Shown in pieces: positions 1 to 7,260 of a stretch of 16,575 bases of DNA. The notes under the pieces are model-generated. The model had not been told where the DNA came from. It worked only from the letters and a program-made list of their open reading frames with translations, and did not search any database. Location: assembly GCA_022729615.1 (NCBI GenBank), contig DZAQ01000020.1:1-16575 (forward strand), in the 5' to 3' direction. Within the stretch, counting starts at the first letter, position 1. Each line of letters opens with the position of its first letter. A program made the position numbers and the translations under genes. The stretch comes from Sulfurovum sp. Its GTDB lineage: Bacteria; Campylobacterota; Campylobacteria; Campylobacterales; Sulfurovaceae.

Positions 1-56
1 TAATTTTAATGCTTAACCAAAAACCGAGCAACTCAATAGTTCTTTTTGATTTTTTA

Positions 57-65
57 TGTTAAAAT
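57..65 (+). promoter_or_regulatory. Putative promoter -10 (extended) for the argF operon
   Basis: A TAAAAT hexamer at 60-65 is preceded by TG one base upstream (57-58), giving an extended -10 element about 50 bp before the argF start. The surrounding DNA is very A/T-rich, with T-tracts at 41-55, as is common for sigma70 promoters in Campylobacterota, where the -35 box is weakly conserved. I see no good -35. The rest of 1-116 holds no recognisable gene; the ribosome binding site for argF (GAGGAAA) is at about 102-108. Confidence 0.4.
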
Positions 66-116
66 ATCTCTTTTAAAATTCGGCGCTTCGCACCATATCA
101 AGAGGAAACAGCCCAC

Positions 117-1064
117 ATGAGACACTTTTTGACACTCAGAGATTTCACCAAAGATGAGATTTTGGAGATGGTCACACTCGCGCAGAAGATCAAAGCTCAA
201 ACCAAGCAAAAAGAGTATATTCCCTACCTAGAGCGTCAAACTCTAGGTATGATCTTCGAGAAGAGCTCTACTAGGACACGGGTAAGTTTCGAGACAGGCA
301 TCTATCAGCTAGGAGGAATCGGACTTTTTCTCTCTTCGGCAGATATTCAATTGGGGCGCGGTGAACCGATGAAGGATACTGCGCGTGTCATCTCACGCAT
401 GGTGGATATGGTCATGATCCGCACCTTTTCACAAGAGAAACTCAATGAATTTGCCTCATACTCCAAGGTGCCGGTTATCAACGGATTGACAGATGAGTAC
501 CATCCGGTACAATTAATGGCAGACTACCTCACTATGGCGGAATGGAATAAGGCGGAAAATCCCGTTTGTGCCTATGTCGGCGACGGTAACAATATGGCGC
601 ACTCTTGGCTCATGCTCGCCTCCAAACTGGGCTTTGAGCTGCGGATCGCCACCCCAAAGGGGTATGAGTGTGATGAGAAGATTCTCAAAGAAGCGATGGA
701 TTTTGCCAAACAAAGCGGTGCCAAAATCACCATCAGCAATGACCCGAAAAGTGCTGTTGCCGGCGCAGATGTCGTCACCACGGATACATGGATATCGATG
801 GGTCAGGAGTCAGAAAAAGAGAAAAGGATCGCTGACTTTACAGGATATATGGTTGATGAGACGATGATCTCTCTTGCATCGAAAGATGCCATATTTCTCC
901 ACTGTCTTCCTGCTTATCGCGGATACGAAGTCAGTGAATCCATATTTGAAAAGTATGCCGATGTCATATTTGACGAAGCGGAAAATCGTCTCCATGCGCA
1001 AAAGGCCATCATGGTGTGGCTCGATAGACATCGCGGCGACAATGCGTCAAAGCAAGGAAGATAA
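117..1064 (+). CDS. argF: Ornithine carbamoyltransferase
   Basis: This enzyme transfers the carbamoyl group of carbamoyl phosphate to ornithine, giving citrulline, in cytoplasmic arginine synthesis. The 315-residue length is normal for the family. The carbamoyl-phosphate motif STRTR is at residues 51-55 and HPVQ at 129-132 (the HPxQ motif). DGNNM at 156-160 and SMGQE at 228-232 belong to the ornithine-binding domain, and the signature HCLPAYRG at 262-269 carries the catalytic cysteine. SMG together with HCLP marks an ornithine rather than an aspartate carbamoyltransferase. The ATG is preceded by GAGGAAA at a suitable distance. It is the first gene of a run with hemN and an Fe-S oxidoreductase; its last bases overlap or abut hemN, so the three are probably co-transcribed. 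Confidence 0.95.
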   Translation: MRHFLTLRDFTKDEILEMVTLAQKIKAQTKQKEYIPYLERQTLGMIFEKSSTRTRVSFETGIYQLGGIGLFLSSADIQLGRGEPMKDTARVISRMVDMVMIRTFSQEKLNEFASYSKVPVINGLTDEYHPVQLMADYLTMAEWNKAENPVCAYVGDGNNMAHSWLMLASKLGFELRIATPKGYECDEKILKEAMDFAKQSGAKITISNDPKSAVAGADVVTTDTWISMGQESEKEKRIADFTGYMVDETMISLASKDAIFLHCLPAYRGYEVSESIFEKYADVIFDEAENRLHAQKAIMVWLDRHRGDNASKQGR

Positions 1065-2436
1065 ATTGGGCGCTACAATAGATTTAGAACAATATGGCCG
1101 CTACTCCAGACCGGGACCTCGCTACACGAGCTATCCGACTGCGCTAGAGTTCAGCCAATCATTCCCATATGAAAACTACCTACGATATCTCGAAGAGGGC
1201 AAAGAGCAGATTTCGCTCTATGTGCATCTGCCTTTTTGCCGCTCTGCCTGCTACTTTTGCGGCTGCAATGTCGTTTTTACTTCAAAAACGGAGAATCTTG
1301 AGCGCTATGTAGTCTATCTCAAAAAAGAGATCGATCTGCTTGCCTCTCATCTCGACACAAACCGTGAGGTGATACAGTTTCATTTTGGCGGAGGCACACC
1401 TACCTTTTATGGTGCCGCGCAACTCGATGAGATTCTTATCTACATCAAATCCAAATTTCCAAACTGGAGCAATGAGGCTGAGATTAGCTGCGAAATTGAT
1501 CCGAGATTTTTTGTCGAAGAGCAGATGCAGGTTCTGAAACACCACGGCTTTAACCGTATCAGTTTCGGAGTGCAGGATTTTGACCCCAGAGTCCAATTAG
1601 AGATCCACCGTATCCAGCCATACGAATTGACCAAAAGCGCTGTTGATCTCGCACGAAACTACGGTATCGGGAGCATCAATATCGATTTGATCTATGGCTT
1701 GCCCCACCAAACATTTGAGAGTTTCCAAAAGACGCTTGAACTTGCCTTCTCGCTCGAACCCGACAGACTGGCGATCTTCAACTATGCGCATGTCCCTTGG
1801 CTCAAAAAAACTATGCGGAAATTTGATGAAACCACACTCCCGTCACCCCGGACCAAACTCGAAATTCTCCGTTATACCATAGATTTTTTTGAGGAAAACG
1901 GTTATAAAATGATAGGAATGGATCACTTTGCCAAGCCGACTGATGAGCTTTTCACTGCCATAGCAAAGGGAGAGCTCCACAGAAACTTCCAAGGCTACAC
2001 CACCAAAGGGGGAGCAAATCTGATCGGGATCGGGCTGACAAGTATCGGCGAGGGAGAGAGATACTATGCGCAGAACACAAAGGATATGGGCGAGTACGAA
2101 GCAGCGCTGGATGCAGACAAACTCCCTCTTGAGCGCGGGATAGAGTTGAGCGATGATGACAGACTGCGCAAAGCGGTGATTATGGAACTGATGGCAAATT
2201 TTTCTGTCAATATCCCGCGCATCGAAAAGGAGTTTGGTATCCTGTTTGCCGATTATTTTGCCAAACCACTTGGAGAGCTTCATGAGTTTGTGAAGGAGGG
2301 TCTGGTCGAGATCACGGATGAAAAGATCTCCGTCAGCCCCACAGGCACTCTGCTTATCCGCAATATCGCCATGCCATTTGATGCCTATATGACAAAATAT
2401 GGCGACAACAAAAAAAGCTTCTCGAAAACAGTCTAA
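1042..2436 (+). CDS. hemN: Oxygen-independent coproporphyrinogen III oxidase (radical SAM)
   Basis: HemN decarboxylates two propionate side chains of coproporphyrinogen III to give protoporphyrinogen IX without oxygen, using S-adenosylmethionine radical chemistry. Counting from ATG 1042 (464 aa), the cluster motif is C66-x3-C70-x2-C73-x-C75, and the SAM-binding GGGTP is near 116-120. The N-terminal stretch YSRPGPRYTSYPTA is the classical HemN opening, which separates it from HemW-type paralogues. The start is uncertain. ATG 1042 overlaps argF by 23 bp and has a poor ribosome binding site. TTG 1066, two bases after the argF stop, has AAGGAAG about 5 bases upstream and would give 456 aa. The open frame continues back to 874, but that part lies inside argF and does not look like HemN. 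The stop directly abuts the next ATG. Confidence 0.93.
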   Translation: MRQSKEDKLGATIDLEQYGRYSRPGPRYTSYPTALEFSQSFPYENYLRYLEEGKEQISLYVHLPFCRSACYFCGCNVVFTSKTENLERYVVYLKKEIDLLASHLDTNREVIQFHFGGGTPTFYGAAQLDEILIYIKSKFPNWSNEAEISCEIDPRFFVEEQMQVLKHHGFNRISFGVQDFDPRVQLEIHRIQPYELTKSAVDLARNYGIGSINIDLIYGLPHQTFESFQKTLELAFSLEPDRLAIFNYAHVPWLKKTMRKFDETTLPSPRTKLEILRYTIDFFEENGYKMIGMDHFAKPTDELFTAIAKGELHRNFQGYTTKGGANLIGIGLTSIGEGERYYAQNTKDMGEYEAALDADKLPLERGIELSDDDRLRKAVIMELMANFSVNIPRIEKEFGILFADYFAKPLGELHEFVKEGLVEITDEKISVSPTGTLLIRNIAMPFDAYMTKYGDNKKSFSKTV

Positions 2437-3759
2437 ATGAAAAATGAACTCTTCAATTTCAGTGAAATAAGTGATGACTGCATCAAGTGCGGCAAGTGCA
2501 TCCCTGTATGCACGATCCACCAGGTCAATCCTGATGAAGTGACCTCCCCGAGGGGCTTTATAGATCTTTTGGGTGCATACCAAAAGGGAGATTTGGAGCT
2601 AGATAAAGGCGCTAAAAATATCTTCGAGAGCTGTTTTCTCTGCACCAACTGCGTCGATGTCTGCCCTAATAGCCTAGCAACCGATATGGTGATCGAAGAG
2701 GTGCGTGCGGACATTGCCGAGAAATATGGGATCGCATGGTACAAACGCGCCTTTTTCTTTCTGCTTCGGCACCGCACCATCATGGATTTTGTCATGAAAC
2801 TTGGCTTTATGTTCAAAACATGTGCTTTTTCACAAGATACGAAGGGGAGAGGCTTGAGGGCGAGATTTTCTCTGCCTATGATGAAAAAGGGACGACTTAT
2901 CCCGTCACTTACAAAAACAAGTTTTCTCAATAGCTATCCCGAAGAGATCAAAAGCAATACCCCTATCAAAAAACCGCGTGTTGCGATCTTCATCGGCTGT
3001 CTTGCAAACTACAATTATACCTCTATCGGTGATAGTCTTGTAGAGATTCTGAGAGTGCTTGATATCGATATTTTTATCCCAAAAAAACAGCTCTGCTGTG
3101 GCGCTCCGGCATATTTTACCGGAGATGTCGCGAGTGTAGAGTACATGACCAAAAAAAATATTGCCTATTTTGAGAGCTTCATGGATGAGTGCGATGCGAT
3201 GCTCATCCCAGAAGCAACCTGCTCTGCGATGATCACTCACGACTGGCAAGTATTTTTCAAAAACCACTCCATGCCCGAGTGGGAAGAGCGTGCCAAAAAG
3301 GTAAGCCAAAAGATTCACATGGCGACAGCTTGGCTCCATGACAATACAAAACTATCCGACATACTCAAAGAGGATGGTATCAAATTTGATACCGCAGTCA
3401 CCTACCATGACCCATGCCATGCGCGAAAGGTTCAAGGAATATGGCAGCAGCCGCGCAATCTACTCGCTCCAAACTATCCGCTCAAAGAGATGAGTGATCC
3501 CAATCGCTGTTGTGGATTTGGGGGCGTGACTATGCAGACAGAAAAATTTTATTTCGCACAGGCAGCCGGTAAACCAAAAGCTGCCATGATCCGGGAGACT
3601 GGGGCGCATTATGTCTCTGCCGAGTGCTCTGCGTGCAGGGTACAGCTCAGCGAAGCGCTCAATGATGCCAATGTGGAGACAATCTTCAAAAATCCCCTTG
3701 AGCTGATAGCGGAGGCGCTCTCAAAAAGGAGACAGGCTCCTATTTTGTCAGGCGAATAG
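2437..3759 (+). CDS. (Fe-S)-binding oxidoreductase with two 4Fe-4S motifs and two CCG domains (GlcF/HdrD-like)
   Basis: A 440-residue electron-transfer protein of the GlcF/LutA/HdrD type. Two ferredoxin motifs lie at the N terminus: C15-x2-C18-x2-C21-x3-C25 and C66-x2-C69-x2-C72-x3-C76-P. Two CCG (DUF224) domains follow. The first has C188, CCG at 220-222 and C262; the second has HDPCH at 324-328, CCG at 358-360 and the C397-x2-C400 pair. This resembles the Fe-S subunit of glycolate or lactate oxidases and heterodisulfide reductase HdrD, but no FAD-binding partner gene lies in the window, so the substrate is unknown. The ATG follows the hemN stop with no gap, implying translational coupling. 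As I recall, C. jejuni also carries a ferredoxin-type oxidoreductase gene beside hemN. No signal peptide is visible, so it is probably cytoplasmic or peripheral to the membrane. Its last 20 bp overlap the opposing kinase gene. Confidence 0.85.
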   Translation: MKNELFNFSEISDDCIKCGKCIPVCTIHQVNPDEVTSPRGFIDLLGAYQKGDLELDKGAKNIFESCFLCTNCVDVCPNSLATDMVIEEVRADIAEKYGIAWYKRAFFFLLRHRTIMDFVMKLGFMFKTCAFSQDTKGRGLRARFSLPMMKKGRLIPSLTKTSFLNSYPEEIKSNTPIKKPRVAIFIGCLANYNYTSIGDSLVEILRVLDIDIFIPKKQLCCGAPAYFTGDVASVEYMTKKNIAYFESFMDECDAMLIPEATCSAMITHDWQVFFKNHSMPEWEERAKKVSQKIHMATAWLHDNTKLSDILKEDGIKFDTAVTYHDPCHARKVQGIWQQPRNLLAPNYPLKEMSDPNRCCGFGGVTMQTEKFYFAQAAGKPKAAMIRETGAHYVSAECSACRVQLSEALNDANVETIFKNPLELIAEALSKRRQAPILSGE

Positions 3760-5029
3760 CAAAAATATTCTCTCCGTTTTCATGACGATACCCTAGCGAA
3801 TATCCCAATTTTTTGAGGATACTGTGGACAATATAGAGCCCTAGCCCAAACCCGCTGCTTCGCTTCTCCTCTTGAGAAAATGGCTCCGTATAGTAAGTGA
3901 GCGGGTATTTGAGCGCGTCACCCTTCGAGACGATCTCTACCCTTTGCAAGTTGGCTGTCCGCGCCAAAACTTTATGATCTTGTCCATATTTGATCCCATT
4001 ATCCAAAAGATTTTTGATCGCCAAGGCAAGTAATTTGGCATCTGTCTTGAGCCTGATATTTTCAATTTCTAAAGTGACCTTCCCCTGTTCTGCCATCAAA
4101 AGATGCTGACTCTCTTCGAGTACCTCGCGAAGAGTTGTTGCGGCAATTTCCGGCTCGAAGTCACTTGTTGTGATCCTCTCCACCTGGGCGAGCTCGGATA
4201 TCAACTCATTCATTCTCTCAAATGCTCGCACCAAAATACCCTTGAGTATCTCATCCTCGATGGACTCTACTACGATTCTCCCCTTGGTGATCGGTGTTTT
4301 GAGCTCATGCATAATATTGCGCATGAAGAGATTTTTCGAGAGAATAAGCTCTCTGATATGCAAAATCGCATTATCAAAACTCTTTGCGATCTTTCCGATC
4401 TCATCATCATATTTATAGGAGATTTTTACATCCATATCCCCTGCGGCAAATCGTTCGATCTCTTTGTGAAGACGCTTGAGAGGATAGAGTTTTTTCAATA
4501 CAGCCAGATAAATAAGGAGAAGAAGCGCTATCAGCAAAAACCCGACTACTGATGCAATGCCGAAATTGTAATTTTTCGGTCGGTTATCCTCAAGCATGAG
4601 GTTATATCCCAAGCGCTGCACATAGATAAAGTGTCGATACTGTATAAACCATCGCTCAAATCCTCTCTTCTCGACCAATGACCACAACTTACCACTCTGC
4701 TTTTTTTCAATCTCAAAAACCCGTACTTGACCAAAAACAGACTGACCGCTAAAAACAGTTTTGCCCTCTTTTGTAATGCTATTTTTGATGCTTTTAATGG
4801 GAATTGGTTTGACCGAGAAGTCTTCATAGAACTGCTGTAGTTTCTCTTCTGTCGGATTGAGCTGAACACTGGAGAGAAAGGCATCGGCTATAAGTTTGTA
4901 GCGGCTTATCTCCTCAAACTTTTTACGCTCTTTATCCCAAGAGACAAAAAAGTAGAAGGTAACAAGAAGTATCCCTATAGCTAGGGAAAAGAGGATGTGT
5001 ATAAATGTTGTTACCGAGAGGTTTCTCAT
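3740..5029 (-). CDS. Sensor histidine kinase, ArsS family (CprS-like)
   Basis: A 429-residue membrane histidine kinase. Transmembrane segments at about 8-30 and 157-178 flank a periplasmic sensor domain of about 125 residues. A HAMP-like linker follows (about 179-230), then the phosphoacceptor box HELKTPITKGR with H241. The ATPase domain has an N box at N340/N344 (NLLDNGIKYG) and a G box GFGLGLYI at 393-400. The usual DxGxG box is replaced by SKGDAL at 368-373, which I associate with the ArsS-type kinases of this phylum. The start overlaps the response-regulator stop by 4 bp (ATGA), so the pair is translationally coupled. Gene order htrA-regulator-kinase matches C. jejuni htrA-cprR-cprS, which suggests an envelope-stress role; the signal sensed cannot be read from the sequence. 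Confidence 0.9.
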   Translation of the reverse strand: MRNLSVTTFIHILFSLAIGILLVTFYFFVSWDKERKKFEEISRYKLIADAFLSSVQLNPTEEKLQQFYEDFSVKPIPIKSIKNSITKEGKTVFSGQSVFGQVRVFEIEKKQSGKLWSLVEKRGFERWFIQYRHFIYVQRLGYNLMLEDNRPKNYNFGIASVVGFLLIALLLLIYLAVLKKLYPLKRLHKEIERFAAGDMDVKISYKYDDEIGKIAKSFDNAILHIRELILSKNLFMRNIMHELKTPITKGRIVVESIEDEILKGILVRAFERMNELISELAQVERITTSDFEPEIAATTLREVLEESQHLLMAEQGKVTLEIENIRLKTDAKLLALAIKNLLDNGIKYGQDHKVLARTANLQRVEIVSKGDALKYPLTYYTEPFSQEEKRSSGFGLGLYIVHSILKKLGYSLGYRHENGENIFAIRLTK

Positions 5030-5706
5030 AAATTAGTGGTCAATAGATAGCCCACTCCCCTAACAGGCTTAATGTATATATTCTCTTTGTCGATTTTGGC
5101 AATTTTTTGCCGAATACGAGAGATGATAACATCGATATTTTTTACAGAACTATCATCGTCAATATGTTCACTCTCATACAAAAGCTGCTCTCTTGATACG
5201 GAAGCATTCCTGTGTGTGATCAAAACCGAAAGAACATCATACTCTGCTGCGGTCAGATCGAGCAGTCTATTTTTGAAGAGTATAATTCTTGAATTGTGAT
5301 CAAGTTTGAATATCTCCTCTTCAGCCTTTTTGGGATTTTCACTCGAAGCGGTACGACGCAAAATTGTCTTGATGCGGGTTACAAGCTCTCTCGGATCATA
5401 AGGCTTTGGCATATAGTCATCAGCGCCTCTCTCCAGACCGATCACCTTGTCAGTAATATCATCGCGGGCGGAAGAGATGATAATCGGTATCGATGAATGC
5501 TCTCTGATCTTTGGAATAACCTCCAGCCCATCCATCCCGGGAAGCGTAAGATCGAGTATCACCAGATCAAAAGAGTGCTGCGTCAATAGCGAAAGCCCAA
5601 TGTATGGATCCTCGGCACCCATCACCTCCATATCAAATTTACTGAGATAGTTGGTCAGAATGAGAGCCAGTTCCGGATCATCTTCGATAATTAATATTTT
5701 TATAAT
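5026..5706 (-). CDS. OmpR-family response regulator (CprR-like), probable AUU start
   Basis: A two-component regulator of 226 aa if read from ATT at 5706-5704. The N-terminal receiver then begins MIKILIIEDDPEL, with acidic-pocket residues E8/D9/D10, phosphoacceptor D52 (in VILDLTLPGMDG), S79 and K101 (in MPKPYDP). A winged-helix DNA-binding domain fills about 130-226. The first ATG in frame is at 5631; starting there would remove 25 residues including the acidic pocket and leave a defective 201-aa receiver. No ATG, GTG or TTG lies in frame between the htrA stop and 5631. The sequence AAGGA at 5717-5713 is 6 bases before the ATT. An ATG at 5711 is in another frame and stops after three codons. 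The gene follows htrA by 12 bp and overlaps the kinase by 4 bp. The family call is firm; the start is an inference. Confidence 0.88.
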   Translation of the reverse strand: MIKILIIEDDPELALILTNYLSKFDMEVMGAEDPYIGLSLLTQHSFDLVILDLTLPGMDGLEVIPKIREHSSIPIIISSARDDITDKVIGLERGADDYMPKPYDPRELVTRIKTILRRTASSENPKKAEEEIFKLDHNSRIILFKNRLLDLTAAEYDVLSVLITHRNASVSREQLLYESEHIDDDSSVKNIDVIISRIRQKIAKIDKENIYIKPVRGVGYLLTTNL

Positions 5707-5717
5707 GTCATATCCTT
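5704..5717 (-). promoter_or_regulatory. Shine-Dalgarno and candidate AUU start of the response regulator
   Basis: Directly after the htrA stop (5721-5719), the minus strand reads AAAGGA, TATGAC, then ATT. The AAGGA core at 5717-5713 sits 6 bases before ATT (5706-5704), which is ideal spacing. For the out-of-frame ATG at 5711-5709 the same core is only about one base away, which is too close. The ATT is followed by codons for IKILIIEDD, the normal receiver opening. Confidence 0.5.
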
Positions 5718-5718
5718 T

Positions 5719-7116
5719 TTAGTGTGCTACCAGCAATACAATTGTACCATTTCTATTGATATAAACCCGCTTTGGCTCCTGCGAGCCTTTCTGTAGCGCT
5801 TGTTTTATATCGCTTAACGAGGCTATGGTTTGATTCTCAATCTGTATAATAACATCTCCTGCTTGAAAACCATCTTTCTGCGCCTGGCTTTCTGACTTTA
5901 CCTCTGCGATCAAGACCCCCGTTGCCTCCTCGGCAATACCAAACTTTTCTTTTGTATTTTTATCCAGCAGAGCGAGACTCATCCCTTCTAGGAGCATCTC
6001 GTCTGCTGTATTGGCTTGGTTTTGATCTCCAAGCTTTGCAAGAACCTTCATCTCTTTTTTGTCCCTCTCAAGGGCGATTTCTATCTGCCTTTTGGGCTTG
6101 AAAGATCCCACTATCTGCTGGAGCGCATTTGGCGAATCAACCGCCTTGCCATCAACTGCAAAAATCAAATCCCCTCTCTTGAGCCCTGCTTTTTCTGATG
6201 CGCTGCCAGGCTGAATATCTGTGACGACTGCCCCCTGCGTATGCGTATAGACTCCTTTCATTGCATCAGTAACACCGGAGATCGCTACCCCCAAATAGCC
6301 TCTCTCGACTCTCCCCTCCTCCACAAGTTTGCTCGCCACATCGCGCACCATATCCACGGGGATAGTGAATCCCACTCCATCGTTGCCTCCGCTCGGCGAA
6401 ATAATCGCCGAGTTAATTCCGATCAAGGCTCCTCTGCTGTCAACTAAAGCGCCTCCTGAATTGCCTGGATTGATCGAGGCATCTGTCTGGATAAAATTTT
6501 CGTACCGATTGATCCCCATGGAGTGTTTGTTGAGCGCGGAGACGATCCCCTGCGTTACCGTCTCCCCGACACCAAATGGATTGCCGATCGCAAAAACAAC
6601 ATCCCCCAATCGAATATCCTTGGCATCTCCAAGCGTTATTGGCTGGAGATTGTCCGCCTCAATCTTGATGATGGCCAGATCACTGCCCGGATCTGTGCCG
6701 ATGAGCTTGGCGCTATACTCTTTTTTGTCCGCATTGACATTCACGACTATAGCATCGGCATTGGCAACAACATGGTTGTTGGTCACGATATAGCCATCAG
6801 ACGAGAGGATCACTCCCGAACCAAGCGCTCGCTTTATACGCTCTTTTGGAGCCGGGGAGCGGTAATTTTGTCCAAAAAAATAGCGCAAAATCTCCTCTTG
6901 CTCTTCGAGACTTTTGCCTTTGGGCTCTATATTCCTTTTTGTCGAAATGTTTACCACACTTTGGAGCGGCTTTTCTAGCGCACCGTTAAAAGACAAGATC
7001 TCATTTGCGCTCGTTGGCGCCCTATGAGCAGGGTTCTGCGGGGCATCCTGCAAAGTAATGCTTTGCGCATAAGCTGAAAGCGCCATACAAATGGGTAATA
7101 ATACAAATTTTTTCAT
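5719..7116 (-). CDS. htrA: Periplasmic Do-family serine protease/chaperone HtrA (DegP/DegQ)
   Basis: HtrA degrades or refolds damaged proteins in the periplasm. The 465-residue protein starts with an export signal (MKKFVLLPICMALSAYA, cleavage probably near residue 18). The trypsin-like domain has the triad H115 (NNHVVANAD), D146 (GSDLAII) and S220 (GNSGGAL). Two PDZ domains follow at about 270-362 and 374-462, the standard architecture and length. GAGAGGAAA lies just upstream of the ATG. It is the first gene of an apparent operon with the response regulator (12 bp after its stop) and kinase, so protease and regulator are probably made together. In C. jejuni the homologous CprRS system is linked to htrA control, so feedback on this promoter is plausible but not shown here. 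Confidence 0.94.
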   Translation of the reverse strand: MKKFVLLPICMALSAYAQSITLQDAPQNPAHRAPTSANEILSFNGALEKPLQSVVNISTKRNIEPKGKSLEEQEEILRYFFGQNYRSPAPKERIKRALGSGVILSSDGYIVTNNHVVANADAIVVNVNADKKEYSAKLIGTDPGSDLAIIKIEADNLQPITLGDAKDIRLGDVVFAIGNPFGVGETVTQGIVSALNKHSMGINRYENFIQTDASINPGNSGGALVDSRGALIGINSAIISPSGGNDGVGFTIPVDMVRDVASKLVEEGRVERGYLGVAISGVTDAMKGVYTHTQGAVVTDIQPGSASEKAGLKRGDLIFAVDGKAVDSPNALQQIVGSFKPKRQIEIALERDKKEMKVLAKLGDQNQANTADEMLLEGMSLALLDKNTKEKFGIAEEATGVLIAEVKSESQAQKDGFQAGDVIIQIENQTIASLSDIKQALQKGSQEPKRVYINRNGTIVLLVAH

Positions 7117-7144
7117 TTGATTTCCTCTCTTTTGATATTGCTAT

Positions 7145-7150
7145 ATTGTA
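7145..7150 (-). promoter_or_regulatory. Putative -10 box for the htrA operon
   Basis: On the minus strand, TACAAT at 7150-7145 lies about 28 bp before the htrA ATG, within A/T-rich DNA. No clear -35 is visible. The 144-bp divergent region 7117-7260 also holds the lgt promoter. The A/T-rich stretch 7165-7212 between the two could carry operator sites, but I could not define a convincing repeat. Confidence 0.3.
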
Positions 7151-7226
7151 ATAAACAGAAACTTGAATCTATCTTTAATTACAATTCAAAAATCTCTTTT
7201 TAAGTTATCAAGATAGGGCTCGAAGG

Positions 7227-7235
7227 TGGTATAAT
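7227..7235 (+). promoter_or_regulatory. Extended -10 promoter for lgt
   Basis: A perfect TATAAT at 7230-7235 is preceded by TGG (7227-7229), so this is an extended -10 element. It sits 25 bp before the lgt ATG and predicts a very short leader. The ribosome binding site is the G-rich run GGGGGAG at 7252-7258, ending just two bases before the ATG. Confidence 0.55.
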
Positions 7236-7260
7236 ATAGGATATCTTAACAGGGGGAGCG

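Noticed and set aside
874..1041. An N-terminal extension of the hemN frame back to 874
   Set aside because: These codons lie inside the conserved C-terminal half of argF, and the residues do not resemble any HemN N terminus.
129..1064. HPVQ in place of HPCQ/HPTQ in ArgF as a sign of altered function
   Set aside because: The middle position of this motif varies between ornithine carbamoyltransferases and all other catalytic motifs are intact.
1843..2583. A 246-residue minus-strand open frame opposite hemN and the Fe-S gene
   Set aside because: It crosses the junction of two clear plus-strand genes, has no recognisable domain and its composition looks like an antisense frame.
5026..5631. Response regulator as a 201-residue protein from ATG 5631
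   Set aside because: It would lose the E8/D9/D10 acidic pocket although intact codons for it lie directly upstream in frame; the longer form is the better model.
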